A DNA stretch of 6,643 bases from Clostridiales bacterium (GCA_031289865.1 JAITOQ010000066.1:1-6643), one strand, 5' to 3'. Counted from the stretch's first letter, positions 1-5,392 are shown. The notes: a model not told the origin generated them from the sequence alone. Translations and numbers: made by a program.

Positions 1-1290
1 CTGCCCGGCTCGTCTATCAATCGCGTATATGAGGAGAGCCGCGCCGAATACGGGCGTATTATCGCCGAACTAAACGCGATGAAAGACGCCATTTTGGGAT
101 ATCTCTCCGCGCATACGACGCGTTACGGTGAGGACGGCGGCTTGTATGCGGTCAATCCGACCTCGTTTATCCGCACGGAATACCTAAAGCATAACGGGAG
201 TTGGTACAAAGCGGACGTTATGCCTTATGCGTCGGCGAAGCTGACACCGGCGGGGGCAGCCGCGGAAAAGACCTTTCGTATCACGAGAGACGGCATGGAA
301 AACGCGAAAATCTCCGTTGAATTTTCGTCGGTTGGCTATATCACGTCCATAAAGAGCAAAGCTACGGGTCGGGAATATGTACAAGGGCTTACAAACCGTT
401 TGGTCGCATATACCGACAGAAAAAAGTCGTTTAACGCGTGGGATATCGATATCAAGTATCCCGACCGCGCAAAATACTATTATGATGCGACGGGTTCGAA
501 GACCTATCAAGACGGCGCGTCGCTTGTCAGAGAGACCTCGTATAAATGCGGAAGATCCACTCTCCGTCAAAAGGTGATTTTAAAGTTTGACGCGGATTAT
601 TTGATTTTTGAAACGGAGGTTGTCGATTGGAATTTAAAGCACAAAATGCTGAGAGCGGATATCTATCCCGCCGCATTCGATAAAAAAGCGACCTATGACA
701 TTCAGTTTGGAAATATCACGCGGAGTACGGGTACGGCGACACTCAAGGACTATGCTCAATTTGAGGTCTGCGCACACAAGTGGGCTGACGTGTCAAATGA
801 AAAAATGGGTTTCGGGCTTTCTGTTTTAAACGATTGCAAGTACGGCTACCGTATCAAAAACGGGTTGATCAGTCTGAATCTTTTGCGTCGGACGACCTCT
901 CCCGACAAGCTCGCCGACAAGGGGACGCATACGTTTACCTATGTATTGTATCCTCACGAGGGCGGCGTATTCGACGGAAACACCATACCGCTCGGATACG
1001 AAATCAACAATCCGCTCATCGTCACCGAAAAAGAGCTTGAGATTACAACTGCCGCGCTGACGGGAAAGAAAAACATTTTGACCGAAACAATAAAACCCGC
1101 GTATCGCGGCGGCGGTACTATCCTAAGGTTTTATGAAACGGAGGGACGGTCTACCGTCACAAGTCTAAAGATCGGACTTCCGTACAAAGAGGTGTACGAA
1201 GCCGATATGCTCGAACGCCCGATAGGCGGTATAGATCTCGACCATGTGAAATTTTCACCGTATGAGATAAAGACGATTTTGGTAAAGTAA
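1..1290 (+). CDS. Alpha-mannosidase, glycoside hydrolase family 38, C-terminal part (5' end outside window)
   Basis: The frame is open from the first base, so this is the last 429 codons of a longer gene; the ATG at 79 is internal. The fragment opens with LPGSSINRVYEES, matching the conserved helical-domain motif (LPGSSI..VYE) that follows the catalytic domain in GH38. The typical beta-sandwich signatures come next: AHKWADVS at fragment residues 258-265, then LNDCKYGY, LLRRTTSPDKLADKG, HTFTYVLYPHEG, and near the end GGGTILRFYE and EADMLE. GH38 enzymes hydrolyse alpha-mannosides with a zinc-dependent retaining mechanism, and bacterial ones are usually cytoplasmic and trim imported manno-oligosaccharides. 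The catalytic and zinc residues lie upstream and cannot be checked. No intrinsic terminator follows; a dispersed repeat starts about 20 bp downstream. The family call is firm, but exact linkage specificity is unknown. Confidence 0.93.
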   Translation: MPGSSINRVYEESRAEYGRIIAELNAMKDAILGYLSAHTTRYGEDGGLYAVNPTSFIRTEYLKHNGSWYKADVMPYASAKLTPAGAAAEKTFRITRDGMENAKISVEFSSVGYITSIKSKATGREYVQGLTNRLVAYTDRKKSFNAWDIDIKYPDRAKYYYDATGSKTYQDGASLVRETSYKCGRSTLRQKVILKFDADYLIFETEVVDWNLKHKMLRADIYPAAFDKKATYDIQFGNITRSTGTATLKDYAQFEVCAHKWADVSNEKMGFGLSVLNDCKYGYRIKNGLISLNLLRRTTSPDKLADKGTHTFTYVLYPHEGGVFDGNTIPLGYEINNPLIVTEKELEITTAALTGKKNILTETIKPAYRGGGTILRFYETEGRSTVTSLKIGLPYKEVYEADMLERPIGGIDLDHVKFSPYEIKTILVK

Positions 1291-1311
1291 ACTTTAGCGG
1301 GATTTCGTTTG

Positions 1312-1452
1312 TTTAAAGTTGAAAGTTTAAAGTTGAAAGTTGAAAAGTAAGGATAAAAAAGTCGGTGTCATTCTGAGCTTGCGAAGAATCTAAAACGTCA
1401 GCCGTATAATAGCTAACATAAAAATTTGTTCGGAAGGACACACGCTTTTTAT
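1312..1452 (+). repeat. Dispersed intergenic repeat, copy A (heptad run plus conserved core)
   Basis: Begins with five degenerate TTGAAAG/TTTAAAG heptads (1312-1346), followed by GTAAGGATAAA. A core at 1367-1398 is identical over 32 bp to 2257-2288 in copy B. A diverged tail follows (shared ATAGCT, later ACAC..GCTTTTT) ending at a T-run near 1450. The core contains ATTCT and AGAAT as imperfect inverted arms around GAGCTTGCGA. With the short stretch after it, the element fills the 200-bp gap between the mannosidase and the kinase; no gene is seen here. Its outer limits are approximate. Confidence 0.8.
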
Positions 1453-1463
1453 TGAGGACTAAA

Positions 1464-1469
1464 TATAAT
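1464..1469 (+). promoter_or_regulatory. Candidate -10 box before the kinase gene
   Basis: A perfect TATAAT sits 21 bp before the chosen ATG. No convincing -35 hexamer lies 16-18 bp upstream, so the call rests on the -10 alone in AT-rich DNA. Transcription from here would give a very short leader containing just the ribosome binding site. Confidence 0.25.
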
Positions 1470-1479
1470 TATTGTATAC

Positions 1480-1485
1480 AAGGTG
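1480..1485 (+). promoter_or_regulatory. Ribosome binding site that decides the kinase start
   Basis: AAGGTG lies 5 nt before ATG 1491. It supports that ATG over the in-frame TTG at 1452, which has no Shine-Dalgarno and would add 13 residues before a P-loop protein that normally begins directly with its first beta strand. Confidence 0.7.
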
Positions 1486-1490
1486 AGACT

Positions 1491-2228
1491 ATGTTTATAT
1501 CTTTGAGCGGTCAGTTGGGGAGCGGTAAAAGTACGCTTTCGGCGCATCTAAAGGAAAAAAGAGGTTTTGAAATCTTTTCGACGGGGACTATCATGCGGCG
1601 GCTGGCTAAAGAGCGCAATGTTTCAGTCCTTGAGTTTAACAAGCTGATCGGCGGCGACCGCGCCGTGGACGAGCTGATCGACGGCGAGATGAAAAAGTAC
1701 GCCGCTTGTCATGAGGACGGGGACGTGATATTTGACTCACGGCTTGCGTGGCATTTTGTACCGAAATCATTCAAGGTCTTTTTGGCGGTTTCGCCTAAGG
1801 AGGCCGCGGAGCGCGTTTTTTCAAACCGCATACTTGAGGAGGAAAAATACGCGACCAAAGAGACCGCGTTAAGCGAGCTTTTGGAGCGGCGAAGCGAGGA
1901 AATCAAACGCTTTAAGGACTTTTACGGGGTGGATTGCGACGATTACGGAAACTACGACGTCATCGTCGATACGTCGGAGCTTACGACGCACGAAATTTCA
2001 GACATAATCCTAAAGGTGTATGAATATAATATCCAAAAGCGTCCGCATGCAAAGCTGTACCTCTCTCCGAAAAATATTTCAATCGCAAAAAATGCGAAAA
2101 AAGACGGAGAGCTAACGGTAGAAAAGGACGGACACGGCTTTGTACTCGTCGAGGGGAGTGCGATTTTGGAAAAGGCGATAAGGGAAGGGAAAAGGGTTAC
2201 GGAAGCGAAGTTGAAAGTTGAGAGTTGA
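1491..2228 (+). CDS. Cytidylate kinase-like P-loop kinase with C-terminal appendage
   Basis: A 245-residue protein starting MFISLSGQLGSGKST. The Walker A loop GQLGSGKST (7-15) follows the first beta strand, as in the short archaeal-type CMP kinases and the 'cytidylate kinase-like' family. STG at 30-32 followed by IMRRLA matches the NMP-binding segment. VIFDSRLAW (79-87) and FLAVSPKEAAERV (97-109) match the core strand and the lid-side region, and YDVIVDTSELT closes the kinase fold near residue 170. The likely reaction is ATP-dependent phosphorylation of a nucleoside monophosphate; CMP specificity is inferred from family only. Residues about 186-245 lie beyond the usual kinase end: LSPKNI, then HGFVLVEGSAILEKAIREGK, which resembles a shortened ParB/sulfiredoxin-like domain. 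The last codons (KLKVES) are read from heptads of repeat copy B, so the C-terminus may have been altered by repeat insertion. It has no operon partner. Confidence 0.82.
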   Translation: MFISLSGQLGSGKSTLSAHLKEKRGFEIFSTGTIMRRLAKERNVSVLEFNKLIGGDRAVDELIDGEMKKYAACHEDGDVIFDSRLAWHFVPKSFKVFLAVSPKEAAERVFSNRILEEEKYATKETALSELLERRSEEIKRFKDFYGVDCDDYGNYDVIVDTSELTTHEISDIILKVYEYNIQKRPHAKLYLSPKNISIAKNAKKDGELTVEKDGHGFVLVEGSAILEKAIREGKRVTEAKLKVES

Positions 2229-2343
2229 AAGTTAAGGATAAAATATAAAAGCCGAGGTCATTCTGAGCTTGCGAAGAATCTAAAACGTTGGCGGTACGAT
2301 AGCTATAATATAAATTCGATTCCGATTACACTGCTTTTTTAAT
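2211..2343 (+). repeat. Dispersed intergenic repeat, copy B, overlapping the kinase 3' end
   Basis: Three heptads (TTGAAAG, TTGAGAG, TTGAAAG at 2211-2231) run into TTAAGGATAAAA. The 32-bp core at 2257-2288 is identical to copy A and in the same orientation, 890 bp away. A tail then ends in GCTTTTTT (2333-2340). The first 18 bp are coding: the kinase stop codon is the TGA at 2226-2228 inside the third heptad. Compared with copy A it has about five extra bases between the heptads and the core. Confidence 0.8.
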
Positions 2344-2349
2344 CAATAT

Positions 2350-2378
2350 TTGTAAAGCACGTTGTAATGCTATTCAAT
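2350..2378 (+). promoter_or_regulatory. Candidate sigma-A promoter of citrate synthase
   Basis: TTGTAA (2350-2355), a 17-bp spacer and TTCAAT (2373-2378) make a plausible but moderate promoter; the same TTGTAA hexamer serves the stronger symporter promoter at 5460. Transcription would start near 2385 and give a leader of roughly 180 nt that contains the fold at 2400-2519. A second pair, TTGTAA 2362-2367 with TTAAAG 2385-2390, also has a 17-bp spacer and is about as weak. Confidence 0.35.
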
Positions 2379-2399
2379 AAAGCGTTAAAGTTTTTGAAA

Positions 2400-2519
2400 A
2401 GAGCGCGAGAAAAAATTTTTCTATGAATTCGAGCCGACCACTTGTCGGAGAGAATTCTCAAGGTTCTGACCGCGAATAAGTTCGCGTAGTCAGGTTCTTT
2501 CAATTTTGTCTCGCGATCT
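2400..2519 (+). promoter_or_regulatory. Candidate structured leader RNA (three-stem fold) before citrate synthase
   Basis: Three stems can be read directly. P1: CGCGAGA 2404-2410 pairs with TCTCGCG 2509-2515, extended past a G-A mismatch by AGA/TCT. P2: GAATTC 2425-2430 pairs with GAATTC 2452-2457, enclosing CCGAC/GTCGG (2434-2438 with 2444-2448) around loop CACTT; the 3x3 internal loop GAG/AGA could form tandem sheared G-A pairs. P3: CTGACCGCGAA 2466-2476 pairs with TTCGCG and GTCAG (2481-2493) around loop TAAG with a 2-nt bulge. P1 encloses P2 and P3 as a three-way junction. It ends 44 nt before the start codon and is followed by a T-rich stretch (2519-2527). I recognise no known riboswitch class, and T-box or ribozyme cores are absent. 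It could be a cis-regulatory leader or an independent small RNA. Confidence 0.5.
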
Positions 2520-2549
2520 CTATTTTTCCAAAAAAAACAAAAAATAAAA

Positions 2550-2555
2550 GGGAGG
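2550..2555 (+). promoter_or_regulatory. Ribosome binding site of citrate synthase
   Basis: GGGAGG lies 8 nt before ATG 2564 within A-rich, probably unstructured RNA. TTTCC at 2525-2529 could pair weakly with GGAAA at 2554-2558 and partly cover it. Confidence 0.8.
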
Positions 2556-2563
2556 AAACTAAA

Positions 2564-3961
2564 ATGACAAATACTACGACGATCTATACCGCCGCCTATC
2601 AGGAATTTTTGGACGACGTTATGCCAAAGATAAACCGTCTTGCGGACTTGGCTCGTGAGAGTACGGAGATTGACGACGCGTGGTACTACAAGTTCGACGT
2701 AAAGCGCGGGCTTCGCGATCTTGAGGGAAACGGCGTTTTGGCTGGACTCACCGACATTTCGGACATAGTGGCGTTCGAGCGTGATGCGGAGGGAAATAAG
2801 ACCCCGTGCGAGGGTATTCTCCGTTACCGCGGTATAAATATCAACGACATTGTGTCGGGCTTTATGTCGAGCAATCGGTTCGGCTTTGAGGAAACCGCTT
2901 ATCTTTTGTTATTCGGAAGTCTTCCGAACGAAAAACAGCTCACCATGTTTCAAGAGATTTTGGCGGGTTTTAGGACGCTACCCGAATCCTTTGTCCGCGA
3001 CGTCATCATGAAAGCGCCGTCAAAGGACCTCATGAACGGTATTGCGCGAGGGGTTTTGACCTTGTATTCATACGACGACAAAGCCGACGATATCTCTATA
3101 CCGAACGTCCTAAGACAGAGTATTCAGCTCATTGCACAATTTCCGTTGATGTCGGTGTATTCCTATCAAGTGTTTCAGCACTATCACGACTACCAAAGCT
3201 TGATTATTCATCACCCCGTTTCGGGGCTTTCTGCGGCGGAAAATATTCTGCATACCTTGCGTCACGACAGCAAGTACACTGAGCTTGAATCCAAAATCCT
3301 CGACCTCATGCTTGTTTTGCATGCGGAGCACGGTGGCGGCAACAACTCGACGTTTACGACACATGTGGTTTCGTCGTCGGGTTCGGATACATATTCGGTG
3401 ATCGCGGCGGCGCTTGGGTCGCTAAAAGGTCCTCGCCACGGCGGGGCAAATATCAAGGTCGTCCAAATGTTCGACGACATAAAAAAGAGCGTTGCAAAGC
3501 CTACGGACGCAAACATTCGCGATTATCTCGAAAAATTGCTGAATAAAGAGGCTTTTGACAAGTCGGGGCTGATATACGGTATGGGACACGCGGTCTATTC
3601 GCTGTCCGACCCGCGTGCGCAGATACTCAAACGCTATGTCGAGGAGCTTTCGGAGGCAAAGGGCTTGCACGACGAATATGAGTTGTATTCGCGTGTCGCA
3701 CGGCTTGCGCCCGAAGTGATCGGAGAAAAACGTCATATATATAAGGGCGTCGCGGCAAACGTGGACTTTTATTCGGGCTTTGTAAACTCCACACTCGGAA
3801 TCCCGGGCGAGCTGTTTACTCCTATCTTTGCCATCGCGAGAATTGTCGGTTGGTCGGCGCATAGGATCGAGGAGCTGTCCAATAAGGGCAAAATCATTCG
3901 TCCGAACTATAAATGTATCAGCGAATACAAGGATTACATAGCTTTAGAAAAGAGAAAGTAA
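2564..3961 (+). CDS. gltA: Citrate synthase (citrate/2-methylcitrate synthase family)
   Basis: A 465-residue cytoplasmic enzyme condensing oxaloacetate and acetyl-CoA to citrate. The family signature is complete: ILRYRGIN (85-92), FEETAYLLLFGSLP (108-121), HHPVSGLSAAENILH (216-230), HAEHGGGNNSTF (253-264), GSLKGPRHGGANIKV (285-299), YGMGHAVYSLSDPRAQ (338-353), NVDFYSG around residue 401 and a C-terminal RPNYK. The catalytic triad by homology is H256, H342 and D401; R351 in SDPR is a likely carboxylate ligand. The N-terminal extension of about 70 residues makes it longer than the compact bacterial type and matches a longer clostridial-type subgroup. 2-Methylcitrate synthase activity cannot be excluded. 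In fermentative anaerobes the enzyme usually feeds 2-oxoglutarate and glutamate synthesis rather than a full cycle; no other cycle gene is present here. A structured leader precedes it and a CBM9-like gene follows after 45 bp without a terminator. Confidence 0.96.
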   Translation: MTNTTTIYTAAYQEFLDDVMPKINRLADLARESTEIDDAWYYKFDVKRGLRDLEGNGVLAGLTDISDIVAFERDAEGNKTPCEGILRYRGININDIVSGFMSSNRFGFEETAYLLLFGSLPNEKQLTMFQEILAGFRTLPESFVRDVIMKAPSKDLMNGIARGVLTLYSYDDKADDISIPNVLRQSIQLIAQFPLMSVYSYQVFQHYHDYQSLIIHHPVSGLSAAENILHTLRHDSKYTELESKILDLMLVLHAEHGGGNNSTFTTHVVSSSGSDTYSVIAAALGSLKGPRHGGANIKVVQMFDDIKKSVAKPTDANIRDYLEKLLNKEAFDKSGLIYGMGHAVYSLSDPRAQILKRYVEELSEAKGLHDEYELYSRVARLAPEVIGEKRHIYKGVAANVDFYSGFVNSTLGIPGELFTPIFAIARIVGWSAHRIEELSNKGKIIRPNYKCISEYKDYIALEKRK

Positions 3962-4008
3962 AATCGGCGGATACAAAGGGCATACCTTTAAAAAAGAGAA
4001 GTAAAAAT
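3921..4008 (+). repeat. Imperfect tandem duplication of the citrate synthase 3' end
   Basis: 3921-3964 (the last codons and stop of citrate synthase) and 3967-4008 (the intergenic gap up to the next ATG) align over about 44 positions with roughly 36 identities. Shared strings include ATACAA, CATA, CTTTA, AAAAGAGAA and GTAAAA. The second copy supplies the purine-rich AAGAGAAG that acts as a weak Shine-Dalgarno for the CBM9-like gene, and its last bases run into that gene's start codon. Some similarity may come from shared A-richness, so the duplication is likely but not certain. Confidence 0.55.
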
Positions 4009-4594
4009 GAGAAAGCTCAAAAAAATCATTGTGCCTAAGGACGGCTTCCGAACAAAAAAAATACAAAACTATCAATGGACGGAGAACGGTTACGCTCCGT
4101 CCGTTTCCGTGTTTTTGGCGCGGGGACGCGATCGCTTGTGGGTGAAATTTGTAATAGGCGAAGCCTACACGCTCCCAAAATATCTTCTTGACGGAGAACC
4201 CGTCTACAAGGATAGTGCCGTAGAATGCTTTTTAAAGCCCTTTAACGACGACCCGCGCTATTTAAACTTTGAATTTAATGCGGCGGGAGCGGGTATTTTG
4301 GGGTTCGGCATGGGAAAGGATGAAAGGGAAGAGTTGATCGCAAGGTACGCGCAGCACTTAAACGTAACCGCGGACGGAGATGAAAAAAAATGGTCGCTGT
4401 CGTTTGAAATCCCGTTTTTTTTGATTGAGGAAATTTACGGAAGGGGCTTTGCCCCGGAGCGTGAAAAAGTACATGTCAACTTTTTTAAGTGCGGCGACGA
4501 AACGGAGTTTCCTCATTACGGCACGTTGTTTGAAATCGATTATCCGTATCCCGAATTTCATCTGCCCGAATTTTTCGGCGAGGCGGTTTTTTAA
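4007..4594 (+). CDS. CBM9-like domain protein, cytoplasmic, function unknown
   Basis: A 195-residue protein that is essentially one carbohydrate-binding family 9-like beta-sandwich domain. Visible hallmarks are the DSAVECFLKP strand (69-78), YLNFEFNAAGAGILGFGMG (85-103), KKWSLSFEIPF (127-137), VNFFKCGDE (157-165) and the C-terminal PEFHLPEFFGEAVF (182-195). These match the family pattern of NFYKCGD followed by P.FHRPEFFG. There is no signal peptide, membrane segment or catalytic domain, so unlike the xylanase-attached CBM9 modules it should stay in the cytoplasm. Its ligand is unknown; a sugar or glycan fragment is the family-based guess. The start at 4007 has only a weak AGAGAAG 6 nt upstream. 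The gene is probably co-transcribed with citrate synthase, and its stop overlaps the stop of the convergent sporulation gene. Confidence 0.78.
   Translation: MRKLKKIIVPKDGFRTKKIQNYQWTENGYAPSVSVFLARGRDRLWVKFVIGEAYTLPKYLLDGEPVYKDSAVECFLKPFNDDPRYLNFEFNAAGAGILGFGMGKDEREELIARYAQHLNVTADGDEKKWSLSFEIPFFLIEEIYGRGFAPEREKVHVNFFKCGDETEFPHYGTLFEIDYPYPEFHLPEFFGEAVF
4077..4102 (+). other. Hairpin inside the start of the CBM9-like gene
   Basis: GGACGGAG (4077-4084) and CTCCGTCC (4095-4102) form a perfect 8-bp stem around a 10-nt loop, about 70 nt into the reading frame, followed by a T-rich stretch ending in GTTTTT (4110-4115). It could attenuate or polarise read-through from citrate synthase, or be a chance product of codon choice. 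Confidence 0.3.
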
Positions 4595-4848
4595 TCCTCC
4601 AACTGGTCGGGGAGCTTCCCGCCTAATTCTATCAAGATAATGTCGTTACCGATTTTTAAAATGTTTGTCCACGGGATAAATACGTTGTTTTCCGCACCGT
4701 TCTTAAAGAGACGCCGCTCTCCCGGAGTGACTATTCCCGCAACGCGTCCCTTTAAGGAGAATACGATATCCGTGATTCTTCCGAGTTTTTTGCCGTCGGC
4801 GATATTTACGACCTCTTTGTCGCGAAGCTCCGTATAGCTTATTTCCAT
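4591..4848 (-). CDS. YlmC/YmxH-family sporulation protein, PRC-barrel domain
   Basis: An 85-residue protein made of one PRC-barrel. SYTELRDKEVVNIADGKKLG (4-23) is the typical opening (S.LR.KEVINI.DG..LG), ITDIVFSLKGRVAGIVTPG (25-43) the central strands, and VFIPWTNILKIGNDIILIEL (56-75) the closing strands with the conserved IPW..I..IG.DIILI. This small family is widespread in spore-forming Firmicutes and annotated as sporulation-associated; the molecular role is not established. GGAGGT in the minus-strand sense (4857-4862) lies 8 nt before the start. A sigma-E-like promoter pair lies just upstream. It is divergent from the DUF805 gene and convergent with the CBM9-like gene; the two stops share TTAA at 4591-4594, leaving no room for a terminator between them. 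It is the best lineage marker in the window. Confidence 0.92.
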   Translation of the reverse strand: MEISYTELRDKEVVNIADGKKLGRITDIVFSLKGRVAGIVTPGERRLFKNGAENNVFIPWTNILKIGNDIILIELGGKLPDQLED

Positions 4849-4872
4849 TGAGAAAGACCTCCGTTTATATAA

Positions 4873-4900
4873 AGACTATGGATTTTTAACGGAAATATTA
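4873..4900 (-). promoter_or_regulatory. Candidate sigma-E-like promoter of the sporulation gene
   Basis: Read on the minus strand, TAATATT (4900-4894) fits the Bacillus sigma-E -35 pattern KMATATT exactly. After a 13-bp spacer, CATAGTCT (4880-4873) matches 5 of 8 positions of the -10 pattern CATACANT. Transcription would start near 4866, just before the ribosome binding site. The region is AT-rich, so chance matching is possible, but the pairing agrees with a sporulation-family product. Confidence 0.4.
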
Positions 4901-4931
4901 CGGCTTTTTGAAAAAATCTATGATTTTTTTA

Positions 4932-4959
4932 TTGTTTTTTTGATGAAATGTGGTATTAT
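4932..4959 (+). promoter_or_regulatory. Extended -10 promoter of the DUF805 gene
   Basis: TATTAT (4954-4959) matches TATAAT at five of six positions and carries an upstream TG (4951-4952), an extended -10. A weak -35, TTGTTT (4932-4937), sits 16 bp upstream. Transcription would start near 4966, about 45 nt before ATG 5012. Confidence 0.6.
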
Positions 4960-5011
4960 AGACTAAGATATAAATATAATATTATATCGAAAACTAAAAC
5001 GGAGGTGTAAA

Positions 5012-5350
5012 ATGAAAGGTTATTGGGATTCCTACTTAAGCGTATTCAAAAAGGATTATGCGAATTTCGGCGGGCGCGAGGGTAAAAAGAGATTTGTCGT
5101 CTTTATTTTATTTACTTTAGCAATCTCCTTTATTCTCGGAGCGTTGGCGGGTTTGTTTAGCGGAATAGATGTCGTTGCATGGATTTTCGGTGCGCTCGGC
5201 ACAATTTTTTGGCTGATCACAATTATCCCGTTTATCGCTATCGTCATCAGACGGCTTCGTGCGGTAGGCTGGACGGTTTGGCTTGCGCTGTTGCTCATTC
5301 TGGTCATACCCGGTATCGTTTTGATCATTTTGTTGGCTCTAAAAGACTAA
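5012..5350 (+). CDS. DUF805-type small membrane protein
   Basis: A 112-residue integral membrane protein. The N-terminal cytosolic stretch ends in FGGREGKKRF (19-28), corresponding to the F.GR..R.EFW motif of DUF805. Hydrophobic segments follow at about 29-49, 54-79 and 89-110. VIRRLRAVGWTVWLALL (78-94) corresponds to the family RRLHD.G.SGWW motif, but the HD pair is replaced by RA, so it is a diverged member. Family function is unknown. ATG 5012 is set by a strong GGAGG (5001-5005) 6 nt upstream. The gene is monocistronic between its own extended -10 promoter and a clear intrinsic terminator. It shares only the intergenic region with the divergent sporulation gene. Confidence 0.82.
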   Translation: MKGYWDSYLSVFKKDYANFGGREGKKRFVVFILFTLAISFILGALAGLFSGIDVVAWIFGALGTIFWLITIIPFIAIVIRRLRAVGWTVWLALLLILVIPGIVLIILLALKD

Positions 5351-5370
5351 CAAAGGACGAAACAAAGGAC
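5349..5370 (+). repeat. Short tandem direct repeat after the DUF805 stop
   Basis: AACAAAGGAC occurs at 5349-5358 and again at 5361-5370, a 12-bp period. The first copy starts with the last two bases of the stop codon. No function is evident. Confidence 0.5.
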
Positions 5371-5392
5371 TGACATTAGTCAAAAGTTTAAG

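Noticed and set aside
79..81. ATG as the mannosidase start
   Set aside because: The frame upstream of it to base 1 encodes a conserved GH38 motif (LPGSSI..VYE), so the ATG is internal and the gene is truncated by the window edge.
184..570. 128-codon minus-strand open frame
   Set aside because: Antisense shadow of the GH38 mannosidase; composition is Arg-rich and not protein-like.
1312..1346. Heptad run as a CRISPR array or iteron origin
   Set aside because: Units are 7 bp, contiguous and degenerate with no spacers, and no replication or cas gene is present.
1405..1410. TATAAT inside repeat copy A as a promoter
   Set aside because: No -35-like hexamer at 16-18 bp, and the same position in copy B reads ACGATA, so it is not a conserved part of the repeat.
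1452..1454. TTG as the kinase start
   Set aside because: No Shine-Dalgarno, and it would precede the first beta strand by 13 poorly conserved residues; ATG 1491 has AAGGTG at good spacing.
2431..2465. GAGCCGA...AAGGTTC resembling group II intron domain 5
   Set aside because: The domain 5 loop, bulge and spacing are absent, and no reverse transcriptase or other intron domains are nearby.
2400..2519. T-box or hammerhead identity for the leader fold
   Set aside because: No T-box antiterminator bulge sequence and no CUGANGA/GAAA hammerhead core are present.
3422..3862. 146-codon minus-strand open frame
   Set aside because: Antisense shadow lying wholly inside citrate synthase; the translation has no domain-like features.
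4566..4592. Intrinsic terminator at the end of the CBM9-like gene (CCGAA/TTCGG then TTTTTT)
   Set aside because: The stem is only 5 bp and separated from the T-run by about 7 nt within coding sequence, too weak to call.
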